From the NCBI RefSeq assembly GCF_040548735.1, contig NZ_JBEPSD010000002.1, forward strand, positions 248,001 to 312,000: a stretch of DNA of 64,000 bases. The letters are read 5' to 3'. The notes below the pieces were generated by a model. The model had not been told where the DNA came from. It saw only the letters and a program-made list of their open reading frames with translations, and did no database searches. Below, one piece after another: positions 41,206 to 49,109 of this stretch; the first letter of the stretch is position 1; every line of letters begins with the position of its first letter. A program made the position numbers and the translations under genes. Source of the DNA: Rhodanobacter soli (GTDB lineage Bacteria > Pseudomonadota > Gammaproteobacteria > Xanthomonadales > Rhodanobacteraceae).

Positions 41206-42366
41206 ATGGGCATGCATTTCGATCTTTTTACGCTCGGTGTCATCGGCGCGGCCATCGGCATCGCCATCTCGGTAAGTTTCACCCTGCTCGGGCTGGTGCT
41301 GCGCGGCCTGCCGGCGTTGCGCATCTGGGCCAGCGCATTCTGGGTGTTGACCGTCGCCGCGCTCGCGCAAGGCCTCAACGAAAACGGCAGCCTGCTTTCG
41401 ACGGTCGCGGGCGGCGGCCTGATCGCGCTGGCCAATGCGCTGATGCTGATGGGCATCGCCATCCACCTGCGCTATCCGCTGCGCTGGCGCTGGCCCATGG
41501 CGGTCGTGGGTTTGTTCGTCGCCAATCAGGTCCACGTCTACCTGCTGCCGCCTTCGCAGACGGCATCGGCGTTGATGTTCGGGGCGTACAGCGTGGTCTG
41601 GGACGTGTGGATGGTCTGGGTGTTGCTGTGGCGCTCGCCGCGGGACATGCGCAACACCTGCAGCTTCACCGCGCTGATTTTCATCATCGACGCGGTTTTC
41701 TATCTGCTGCGTTCGGTGGTCGTGCTGTTTCCGCACCTGCTCGCGCACACGCGGCTCGACGAGCTGCTTACCACCTGGAACTACCTGTTCGGCATCCTGT
41801 CCTCGTTCCTGCTGAGCACCGGGTTCACCCTGATGCTGGCGGAGCGGCTGACTCTGGACCTGCGTCGGCTGGCGCGCACCGACGGACTCACCGGCCTGCT
41901 CAATCGCAGCGCGCTGATCGAAGCGGGCGCCCGCCTGGTCGATGCCTGCCGCACGCGCGGGCAGGCCTGCAGCGTGCTGATGTTCGACCTGGACAACTTC
42001 AAGACGATCAACGACAGCTGGGGCCATGCCGCGGGTGACGCGGTGCTCAGCCATTTCGTCGATGTGATCCGCAGCATGGGCCTGACGCGCGACACCTTGT
42101 TCGCGCGCTACGGCGGCGAGGAGTTCGTGCTGCTGTTGCCCGCGATCGAGCCCACGCAAGCCGGCATCCTGGCCGAACGCATGCGCGCCGCCGTGGCGGC
42201 GGAGCCGGCGGCGTTCGACGGCCGCACCATCAACATCACCACCAGCGTCGGCGGCGCCGCCGCCACTGATGCGAACTTCGAGCATCTGATCAGCGCCGCC
42301 GATGTCGCGCTGTATCGCGCCAAGCATCTGGGGCGCAATCAGGTGGCGTGGAATCAGGGGGCGTAG
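41206..42366 (+). CDS. Membrane-bound GGDEF diguanylate cyclase
   Basis: A 386-residue protein. Six or seven membrane helices occupy residues 8-215, in a layout like other membrane-integral sensor cyclases. A GGDEF domain follows from RTDGLTGLLNRSALIEAGARL. The active site is GGEEF (ARYGGEEFVLLL). The RxxD I-site is missing: the residues five upstream read TRDT. Product inhibition should therefore be weak. It produces c-di-GMP in response to a membrane-related signal. Confidence 0.9.
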   Translation: MGMHFDLFTLGVIGAAIGIAISVSFTLLGLVLRGLPALRIWASAFWVLTVAALAQGLNENGSLLSTVAGGGLIALANALMLMGIAIHLRYPLRWRWPMAVVGLFVANQVHVYLLPPSQTASALMFGAYSVVWDVWMVWVLLWRSPRDMRNTCSFTALIFIIDAVFYLLRSVVVLFPHLLAHTRLDELLTTWNYLFGILSSFLLSTGFTLMLAERLTLDLRRLARTDGLTGLLNRSALIEAGARLVDACRTRGQACSVLMFDLDNFKTINDSWGHAAGDAVLSHFVDVIRSMGLTRDTLFARYGGEEFVLLLPAIEPTQAGILAERMRAAVAAEPAAFDGRTINITTSVGGAAATDANFEHLISAADVALYRAKHLGRNQVAWNQGA

Positions 42367-42432
42367 AGGGAGCGCGGCAAGGGCGTTTTCGCCCTCTGTG
42401 GCACCCGCATTTTCAGTCGCAGGAGGATCTTC

Positions 42433-42825
42433 ATGAGGCGCACGTGGACGATCATCGGGGTTGGCGATGTGCCTGGCAGCTTCAAATGGTACCAGTCGCT
42501 ACTTGGCTTGCCGAAGACGGCTCCCGCTCACGATTATTTCGGCCAGATCCTCGACTCGGATGGAACGGTCTTGCTCTGCCTTCACGCGTGGGGCGCCCAC
42601 GAGCATCCCTCCCTGACCAGCCCCGATCGAGCGCAGCCTGGCAACGGCCTCCTCCTGTTTTTCCGTGTCGATGATTTCGACATGGCGTTGTCGAGGGCAC
42701 GCACCCTCGTCGCTCGGCTCGAAGAAGAGCCCCAGGTGAACCCGAACACGGGGACCCGGGAGTTCTCGCTGCGGGATCCGGACGGGTATTACGTCACGAT
42801 CAGTGCGCTCTCTGCCGCCCGATAA
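42433..42825 (+). CDS. VOC-family protein
   Basis: A 130-residue glyoxalase/bleomycin-resistance-like protein: TIIGVGDVPGSFKWYQSLLGLPKT, LLFFRVDDFDMALSRARTLVARLEEEPQV and FSLRDPDGYYVTISAL. The DPDGYYV end is the usual second metal-site region. AGGAGGAT precedes the ATG. Cytoplasmic, substrate unknown. Confidence 0.88.
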   Translation: MRRTWTIIGVGDVPGSFKWYQSLLGLPKTAPAHDYFGQILDSDGTVLLCLHAWGAHEHPSLTSPDRAQPGNGLLLFFRVDDFDMALSRARTLVARLEEEPQVNPNTGTREFSLRDPDGYYVTISALSAAR

Positions 42826-43014
42826 GCCGCAAGAGACTTCCCGTCAACGCCACGCGCGTTCCGCGTGCTGTTTGTCTTCAGCGTTGGACCTGTACGGAAG
42901 GCATCAGGTGGTCCTGCCGAATACGCAGGGGTAGTACCGCGGATTCCGATGGCGCGGCACCTGACATCGCGCTAGCCTGCGCACTCCGCATCGCGGAATG
43001 GGGAAGGGGGCTTT

Positions 43015-43914
43015 ATGCGCAAGGCTTGGAAGTGGCTCGGCCGCCTGGCGGCCGGCGTGCTGGTCCTGTTGGTGGTGGTGCTGCTTTCGGCTTATGGGCT
43101 GAGTGAGCGGCGCATGGCCAAGGTGTACCGGATCGACCCGCCGGTGCCGGCGGTGCCCACCGATGCGGCGGCGGTCGAGCGCGGCAGCCACCTGGCCGCG
43201 ATCCGCGGCTGCAAGGACTGCCATGGCGCCGACCTGGGCGGCGCCACCTTCATCGACGATCCGCTGTTCGCCCGCCTGTCGGGCACCAACCTGACTCCCG
43301 GCGGGGCGGGCGGCAAGCTCACCGACGTCGACCGGGTGCGCGCGATCCGCCACGGCGTGGCGCCGGACGGGCGCTCGCTGCTGTTCATGCCTGCGCAGGA
43401 GTTCAGCCACCTCGGCGATCAGGATCTGGGCGACCTGCTGGCCTACCTGCACAGCGTGCCGGCGGTCGAGCGCACGCCGCCGGCGAACCGGGTCGGCCCA
43501 CTGGGACGCGTGCTGTTCGTGGCTGGCAAGGTGCCGCTGCTGCCGGCGGAGATCGTCGACCATGCCGTGCAGCGGAGCGAGCCGCCCGTGGCCGGTCCCA
43601 CCGCCGCCTACGGCGCCTACCTCGCCACCGCCTGCGCCGGCTGCCACGGCAAGGGTTTCTCCGGCGGGCATATCCCCGGCACGCCGCCGGACTGGCCCGA
43701 CGCCGCCAACCTCACATCGGACCCGAGCGGCCTGGTGAACTGGAGCGAGGCCGACCTGAAGAAGGCGCTGCGCGATGGCGTGGCGCCGGGTGGCCGGGCC
43801 CTGAAGACCGACTACATGCCGGTGCGGGTGACCCGCTTCCTCACCGACGAGGAGGTCGGCGCCCTGTACGCCTACTTCCGCAGCCTGCCGGCGAAGCCAC
43901 GCGGGCAGGGCTAG
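43015..43914 (+). CDS. Dihaem cytochrome c, membrane-anchored
   Basis: A 299-residue protein with an N-terminal membrane anchor (RLAAGVLVLLVVVLLSAYGL) and two cytochrome c domains. Haem sites are CKDCH (66-70) and CAGCH (207-211). Likely methionine ligands are in LLFMPAQEFSHL and KTDYMPVRVTRFLTDEE. It is like the cytochrome subunits that accept electrons from periplasmic dehydrogenases (alcohol, aldehyde, gluconate). No dehydrogenase is adjacent, so its partner is unknown; the GMC pair at 1-1459 is far away. Confidence 0.9.
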   Translation: MRKAWKWLGRLAAGVLVLLVVVLLSAYGLSERRMAKVYRIDPPVPAVPTDAAAVERGSHLAAIRGCKDCHGADLGGATFIDDPLFARLSGTNLTPGGAGGKLTDVDRVRAIRHGVAPDGRSLLFMPAQEFSHLGDQDLGDLLAYLHSVPAVERTPPANRVGPLGRVLFVAGKVPLLPAEIVDHAVQRSEPPVAGPTAAYGAYLATACAGCHGKGFSGGHIPGTPPDWPDAANLTSDPSGLVNWSEADLKKALRDGVAPGGRALKTDYMPVRVTRFLTDEEVGALYAYFRSLPAKPRGQG

Positions 43915-44009
43915 CGAGGCGCTGACGGAAGGCGGCGCGCTGTGCGTTGCGTGGATGCGGCGTGCGCTTTTCTGTATGTTGGCGCCTTCCCAACGCAAAG
44001 GCGCGCCGC

Positions 44010-45407
44010 ATGACCGCATCGCTGGAACACCCGGACCACCTGAGGCGCAGCCTTTCCAACCGGCACCTGCAGCTGATCGCCATCGGCGGCGCGATCGGCA
44101 CCGGCCTGTTCATGGGCTCGGGCAAGACGATCAGCCTGGCCGGGCCGTCGATCCTGCTGGTCTACCTGATCATCGGCGTGATGCTGTTCTTCGTGATGCG
44201 GGCGATGGGCGAGTTGCTGCTGTCCAATCTCGAGTACAAGTCGTTCATCGACTTCTCCACCGACCTGCTCGGGCCCTGGGCCGGGTTCTTCTGCGGCTGG
44301 ACCTACTGGTTCTGCTGGATCATCACCGCGATCGCCGACGTGATCGCGATTGCGGCGTATGCGCAGTTCTGGTTTCCGGGGCTGGCGCCGTGGATCCCCG
44401 CGGTGCTGTGTGTGCTGTTGCTGCTGAGCCTGAACCTGGTGACGGTGAAGCTGTTCGGCGAGATGGAGTTCTGGTTCGCGCTGATCAAGATCATCGCGAT
44501 CTGCGCACTGATCGTGACCGGTTTCGCGCTGGTGGCCTGGGGTTTCCGCTCGCCGTCGGGGCACGTGGCTTCGTTCGCCAACCTGTGGAATGACGGGGGC
44601 GTGTTCCCGAAGGGAATGAGCGGTTTCTTCGCCGGCTTCCAGATCGCGGTGTTCGCCTTCGTCGGCATCGAGCTGGTCGGCACCACCGCCGCCGAGACGG
44701 CCGATCCGAAGCGCAACCTGCCCAAGGCGATCAACTCGATCCCGGTGCGCATCATCATCTTCTACGTGCTGGCCCTGGTCGCGATCATGGTGGTGACGCC
44801 GTGGCGCCTGGTGGAGCCGGGCAAGAGTCCGTTCGTGGAGCTGTTCGTGCTGGCCGGCATCCCGGCCGCGGCCAGCCTGATCAACTTCGTGGTGCTGACC
44901 TCGGCCACGTCCTCGGCCAACAGCGGCATCTTCTCGACCAGCCGCATGCTCTATGGCCTTGCCGAGGAGCAGCACGCGCCGAAGACGTTCGCGCGGCTGT
45001 CGCGGGCGGCGGTGCCGTCGCTGGGCCTGCTGTTCTCCTGCTTCTGCCTGCTGCTGGGCGCGGCGATGATCTACCTGATCCCCGATCTGGTCACCGCGTT
45101 CACCCTGATCACCACGCTGTCCGCGGTGCTCTTCATGTTCGTGTGGTCGCTGATCCTGTTTGCCTATATCGCCTATCGGCGCAAGCGCCCGCAGCTGCAT
45201 GAGGCATCCATCTACAAGATGCCCGGCGGCGTGTTCATGTGTTACGTCTGCCTGGCTTTCTTCGTGTTCGTGCTGGTGCTGCTGAGCCTGCAGCCGGATA
45301 CCCGCGAAGCCCTGATCGCCAGTCCGGTGTGGTTCGTGCTGCTGGCCATCGGCTACCTGTGGAAGGGACGCCAGGCACGCCGGGCCGCGGTTCTGCCCGC
45401 CGAGTAA
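44010..45407 (+). CDS. APC-family amino acid permease (CycA-like)
   Basis: A 465-residue transporter with 12 predicted helices. The signature QLIAIGGAIGTGLFMGSGKTISLAGPSILLVYLIIG covers the unwound helix 1, and EYKSFIDFSTDLLGPWAGFFCGWTYWFCW and VGIELVGTTAAETADPKRNLPKAI follow. This matches the AAT family (D-serine/D-alanine/glycine or aromatic amino acids). ATG 44010 gives the usual short N-terminal tail. A strong hairpin follows at 45498-45527. Confidence 0.9.
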   Translation: MTASLEHPDHLRRSLSNRHLQLIAIGGAIGTGLFMGSGKTISLAGPSILLVYLIIGVMLFFVMRAMGELLLSNLEYKSFIDFSTDLLGPWAGFFCGWTYWFCWIITAIADVIAIAAYAQFWFPGLAPWIPAVLCVLLLLSLNLVTVKLFGEMEFWFALIKIIAICALIVTGFALVAWGFRSPSGHVASFANLWNDGGVFPKGMSGFFAGFQIAVFAFVGIELVGTTAAETADPKRNLPKAINSIPVRIIIFYVLALVAIMVVTPWRLVEPGKSPFVELFVLAGIPAAASLINFVVLTSATSSANSGIFSTSRMLYGLAEEQHAPKTFARLSRAAVPSLGLLFSCFCLLLGAAMIYLIPDLVTAFTLITTLSAVLFMFVWSLILFAYIAYRRKRPQLHEASIYKMPGGVFMCYVCLAFFVFVLVLLSLQPDTREALIASPVWFVLLAIGYLWKGRQARRAAVLPAE

Positions 45408-45497
45408 TTCTTCGGTCGAACGCGTCGGCAGCGCTGTGCATGACCAACGGCAGCATCTGCGATCGTGGGTCCGAGGTGAGGTCGCCTTTCTGGAACA

Positions 45498-45527
45498 GAT
45501 CCTGTGCGTGACATCGCGCACAGGATC
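45498..45527. terminator. Hairpin between convergent genes
   Basis: GATCCTGTGCG (45498-45508) pairs perfectly with CGCACAGGATC (45517-45527) across 8 bases, between the permease and the convergent DUF899 gene. The following sequence has only scattered T, so efficiency is uncertain. Confidence 0.55.
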
Positions 45528-45556
45528 GGTTGCTCTGTGTGTTCCAGGGCGGGTTA

Positions 45557-46228
45557 TTAGGGATTGCTGGCAGAGTACTGGTCGTGGATCTTCACCTGGC
45601 TCCAGGTGGGATGTTGCGGCCAGCCCGCGGGCGAATCCTCCCAGACTTCCTGGCGGCCCCACGGGGTGACGTCGAGCAGGCCGAAGGTGCTGATGGGCAG
45701 CTCGATGCCGCGGCCGGTGGTGAACCAGGTCTGGAAGATCCCGTCGTCCGTGCGCAGGAATACCGACAGGCCGAACGGTGCGCCTTCGGCGGTCACGAAG
45801 TCTTCGTGGAAGCGGGTGCCGAAGCATGAGTACCAGGGGAAGCTCCAGCCCAGCCGTGCCTTGACGGGTTCGATCTCGGACACCCGGGCGCGCGAGACCA
45901 CGGCGAAGGTGACGCCGCGTGCGTTCAGGTGCGCCAGGTTGCCGATCTGGTCGCAGTAGAACGAGCAGCCGGGGCAGACGTGGTCCGAATCCGGCGCCAG
46001 CATGTTGTGGTAGACGATCAGCTGCGACCGGCCCTCGAACAGGTCGGCGAACGTGTGCGTGCCCGCGGGCGAGCCGAACGTGTAGCCGTCGTCGACGCGC
46101 GTCATCGGCAGGCGCCGGCGGCGGGCGCTCAGGGCATCCTGCGCGCGGGTGTGCGCTTTCTCTTCCACGAGCAGGGCGCGGCGCGCGGCCTGCCATTGTT
46201 CGCGGGTGACGATGGGTGGATGGTTCAT
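45557..46228 (-). CDS. DUF899 thioredoxin-like protein, copy 3
   Basis: A 223-residue DUF899 protein: QWQAARRALLVEEKAHTRAQDALSARRRRLPMTRVDDGYTF, SQLIVYHNMLAPDSDHVCPGCSFY with a CPGC pair, then LGWSFPWYSCFGTRFHEDF. GAAGGAG lies about 7 bases before ATG 46228. It is closer to copy 1 than to copy 2. It starts 21 bases after the stop of a GST gene, so the two are probably co-transcribed. Confidence 0.88.
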   Translation of the reverse strand: MNHPPIVTREQWQAARRALLVEEKAHTRAQDALSARRRRLPMTRVDDGYTFGSPAGTHTFADLFEGRSQLIVYHNMLAPDSDHVCPGCSFYCDQIGNLAHLNARGVTFAVVSRARVSEIEPVKARLGWSFPWYSCFGTRFHEDFVTAEGAPFGLSVFLRTDDGIFQTWFTTGRGIELPISTFGLLDVTPWGRQEVWEDSPAGWPQHPTWSQVKIHDQYSASNP

Positions 46229-46249
46229 GGCGGTCTCCTTCGATTTCGC

Positions 46250-46909
46250 TCAGTCGCGATCGGGCGCGCCGAGCGGGAAGTACGAACGGTACGGCCGTGC
46301 CTCGTCCACCGCGCGCGCGAACGAGGGGCGTGCCAGCAAGCGTTGCCGGTAGGCGGTGACGTTGGCGTAGCCCGCCGGGATGCGATGGGTCCAGTCGGCG
46401 TAGAACAGCGCGGGCGCGGCGGCGCAGTCGGCGAGGCTGAAATCGCCGCCGGTGGCCCAGGTGCGGCCGGCGAGCTTCCGGTCCAGCCAGGCATAGGCGA
46501 TGTCGAGCCTGGCGCGCGCCTCCTTGACGCCGTAGGGGTCGCGGTCGGCGGCGGGGCGCAGGCTGTCGGCCACGACTTTCTGCTGCGGCGTCTGTACGTA
46601 GTTGTCGAAGAAGCGGTCCATCGTGCGCGCCTCGAGCGCGGTGTCGGCGTCGGCGGGAATCAGCGGCGCGCTGCCGGGGTAATGCCGGTCGAGGTACTCG
46701 ATGATGATGCTCGATTCGATCACCGTGCGTTCGCCGTCGCGCAGTAAGGGGAAGCGGCGGATCGGCCATAGCGCGGTGAACTCGGCGTCGGTGACCGCAT
46801 CATCCGGCGTGAGCAGGCGCCATTCGAACGGGATGCCATTCTCGTAGAGCGCAATCAGCACCTTTTGGCAGTAGGAGGAGAACGGGTGGGCGTAGAGCTC
46901 AAGTGGCAT
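46250..46909 (-). CDS. Glutathione S-transferase
   Basis: A 219-residue GST. The N-terminal thioredoxin-like domain is LELYAHPFSSYCQKVLIALYENGIPFEWRLL, with the SSYCQK active-site region and ESSIIIEYLDRHYPG for glutathione gamma-glutamyl binding. The helical C-terminal domain contains WATGGDFSLADCAAAPALFYADW. Operon with the DUF899 gene downstream. Confidence 0.92.
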   Translation of the reverse strand: MPLELYAHPFSSYCQKVLIALYENGIPFEWRLLTPDDAVTDAEFTALWPIRRFPLLRDGERTVIESSIIIEYLDRHYPGSAPLIPADADTALEARTMDRFFDNYVQTPQQKVVADSLRPAADRDPYGVKEARARLDIAYAWLDRKLAGRTWATGGDFSLADCAAAPALFYADWTHRIPAGYANVTAYRQRLLARPSFARAVDEARPYRSYFPLGAPDRD

Positions 46910-47071
46910 GGCGGATTGCCTTCCGAGGGAGGTTGTCCATGCGACGAATGGCCGTCGGCTGGATCGACATGGTCCGGCTCATACTTGACCGGGGTCAAGG
47001 CGGCAGCTGGCGAGCCGGCCGAACATCGTGTCGACGGCATCGATACGGTGCCCGTGAAACGAGGAAGTCCG

Positions 47072-47311
47072 ATGGAATTCCATATTGCCTTGACAGATGC
47101 CGCTCCCGATCCAGCCGTCGTGCAGGACGCCCTGTTCAATGTCGACCCCACCGCGGTGGCCGATCTGGACATGAGTGGGCTGGTGCTGCGCGTATCCGCC
47201 TCGGCGACGGCGGCAGACCTGGTCGAGGTGTTGCGCCAGGTCGGCTGGCCGGTGGCACCGGAGCAGGTGGTGCAACTGCCGTCGATCTGCTGTGGCGGCT
47301 GCGGCGGCTGA
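47072..47311 (+). CDS. Small protein with Cys-rich CCGGCGG tail, 79 aa
   Basis: Residues 1-70 look like a small alpha/beta (HMA-like) domain (MEFHIALTDAAPDPAVVQDALFNVDPTAVADLDMSGLVLRVSASATAADLVEVLRQVGW). The end is SICCGGCGG, three cysteines in a glycine tail suited to metal binding or to modification. GAGGAAG lies about 6 bases before ATG 47072. It is 96 bases upstream of the UbiM-like gene on the same strand. A heavy-metal role is possible; a RiPP-like tail is a weaker alternative. Confidence 0.6.
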   Translation: MEFHIALTDAAPDPAVVQDALFNVDPTAVADLDMSGLVLRVSASATAADLVEVLRQVGWPVAPEQVVQLPSICCGGCGG

Positions 47312-47407
47312 CGCGGCATCGACCTACGGTTTTCCCGGCCGGCGTCGGCGCGGGCCGATGCCACGCCCGCCGCCTGCCGACGGTCATTCCCCCGGAGCGT
47401 TCTGTTC

Positions 47408-48628
47408 ATGTCGTTCGATATCGTGGTCATCGGGGCCGGCCCGGCCGGGCTGTGTTTCGTGCGGTCGCTGGCCGGTAGCGGCCTGCGCATCGCGCTGGTG
47501 GAGCGGCAGGAGGCGGCGGCGCTGGTGGCGCCGGCGGACGACGGGCGCGAGATCGCGATCACCCATCACTCGCAGCGGCTGATACGCGAACTGGCGCTGT
47601 GGGGGCGGCTGCGCGAGGAGGAGATCGGCACCTTGCGCGACGCGATGGTGCTCGACGGCGACGACCGCGACGGCCTGATGTTCCGCCACGACGAGGCAGG
47701 CAAGCCGCAGCTGGGCTGGCTGCTGCCGAACCACGCGATCCGCCGCGCCGCGTATGCCGAAGTGATGACCCTGCCCGAAGTCGAGCGCATCACCGGCGCG
47801 CGGGTCGGCTCGATACGCACCGGCGTCGATGGTGCCGAGGTCGGCCTCGACAACGGCGGCACGCTGCGCGCGCAACTGGTGGTGGCGGCGGACAGCCGTT
47901 TCTCCGAGACGCGTCGCGCGATGGGGATCGCCGCCGGCATGCACGATTTCGGCAAGACCATGCTGGTGCTGCGCATGCAACACGACGTGCCGCACGAGCA
48001 GGTGGCGTGGGAGTGGTTCGGCGTCGGCCAGACCCTGGCGCTGCTGCCGCTGCACGACCCGCATACGTCATCGGTGGTGCTGACCCTGCGCCCGCAGGCG
48101 ATGCAGGCCTTGCTGGCGCTGGACGATGCGGCGCTGGAAGCGGCGATGGCCGAACGTTTCCAGCAGCGCCTGGGCACGATGCGTGTGGCTGGCCCGCGTT
48201 GCGCCTATCCGCTGGTCGGGGTGTACGCGAAACGTTTCGTGGCCGAACGCTTTGCCTTGATCGGCGATGCGGCGGTGGGCATGCATCCAGTGACTGCCCA
48301 TGGCTTCAATTTCGGCCTGCTCGGGCAGGCCACGCTGGCGCGCGAGTTGCGCGCGGCTTCGAACGTGGGGCGGCCAATCTGGAGCCCGGCGCTGCTGCAA
48401 CGCTACGAACGCGAACATCGCCTGGCCACGCGGCCGCTGTACCTGGCCACGCAGATGCTGGCCGGTCTGTACACCGACGACCGCCGGCCGGCACGGGTAT
48501 TGCGCAAACTTGCATTGGGCGCCGGCGCGCGGCTGGGACCGTTCAAGCGGCTGGTGATGTCCGGCCTCACCGCCGATGGCGGCGGTGTCCCGGCGCCGTT
48601 GCGGCTGTTGCGGCGCGGGTCGGCGTAG
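47408..48628 (+). CDS. ubiM: UbiM-like FAD-dependent ubiquinone hydroxylase
   Basis: A 406-residue flavin monooxygenase of the UbiH/UbiF/UbiM group. The FAD-binding start is DIVVIGAGPAGLCFVRSLAG with ALVER, and the second FAD motif is RFALIGDAAVGMHPVTAHGFNFGL. The C-terminal helices are typical of the family. UbiM enzymes hydroxylate the quinone ring in ubiquinone synthesis in proteobacteria. The symbol rests on overall resemblance; UbiF or UbiH-like activity cannot be excluded. Confidence 0.78.
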   Translation: MSFDIVVIGAGPAGLCFVRSLAGSGLRIALVERQEAAALVAPADDGREIAITHHSQRLIRELALWGRLREEEIGTLRDAMVLDGDDRDGLMFRHDEAGKPQLGWLLPNHAIRRAAYAEVMTLPEVERITGARVGSIRTGVDGAEVGLDNGGTLRAQLVVAADSRFSETRRAMGIAAGMHDFGKTMLVLRMQHDVPHEQVAWEWFGVGQTLALLPLHDPHTSSVVLTLRPQAMQALLALDDAALEAAMAERFQQRLGTMRVAGPRCAYPLVGVYAKRFVAERFALIGDAAVGMHPVTAHGFNFGLLGQATLARELRAASNVGRPIWSPALLQRYEREHRLATRPLYLATQMLAGLYTDDRRPARVLRKLALGAGARLGPFKRLVMSGLTADGGGVPAPLRLLRRGSA

Positions 48629-48656
48629 GCCGCTGCCCGCGCATCGTGGCGAGGCG

Positions 48657-49067
48657 CTACGTCGCCGCCAGCTGCGAGGCGATGCGCACTTCGCCAGTCA
48701 GCACCTTGTGGATGGGGCACGCGTTGGCGATCTGCAGCAGGCGTTCGCGCTGCTCGTCGCTCAGCTCGCCCTGCAGGGTGATCACGCGGGTGATGTCGTT
48801 GCCCGACTCGGGCGTGCCGTCGGGATTGAACTTGAGCTCGACGCCGACGTGCTGCAACGGCCACTGCTTGCGCGACGCGTACATCTGCAGGGTGATCGCG
48901 GTGCACGCGCCCAGCGCGGAAAGCAGCAGCCGGTGCGGAGCCGGGCCGGCGTTGCCGCCACCCAATTCGGCCGGCTCGTCGGCCAGCCAGGCGTGGCCGG
49001 TGTCGTCGGTGAAGTTGACCGTGTAGGGCGTGGTGCCGGTGCTGGCGTGGACCGTGGGTATCGTCAT
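48657..49067 (-). CDS. OsmC-family peroxidase-like protein
   Basis: A 136-residue OsmC protein with the two family cysteines at C55 (LGACTAIT) and C117 (NACPIHKVL). The Ala/Gly-rich PAPHRLLLSALGAC segment is typical. It likely reduces organic peroxides in the cytoplasm, or belongs to the YhfA-like branch. AGGAGAAC precedes ATG 49067. It is separate from the true ohr gene at 60694. Confidence 0.9.
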   Translation of the reverse strand: MTIPTVHASTGTTPYTVNFTDDTGHAWLADEPAELGGGNAGPAPHRLLLSALGACTAITLQMYASRKQWPLQHVGVELKFNPDGTPESGNDITRVITLQGELSDEQRERLLQIANACPIHKVLTGEVRIASQLAAT

Positions 49068-49109
49068 GCGTGTGTTCTCCTGCCGGGATGGTGCGTCGCT
49101 GGGTGTCGT

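Noticed and set aside
43911-46769. A 952-codon open frame on the minus strand opposite the permease and through the DUF899/GST genes
   Set aside because: It is arginine/histidine-rich, has no domain pattern, and overlaps well-supported genes on both strands. This is a high-GC shadow.
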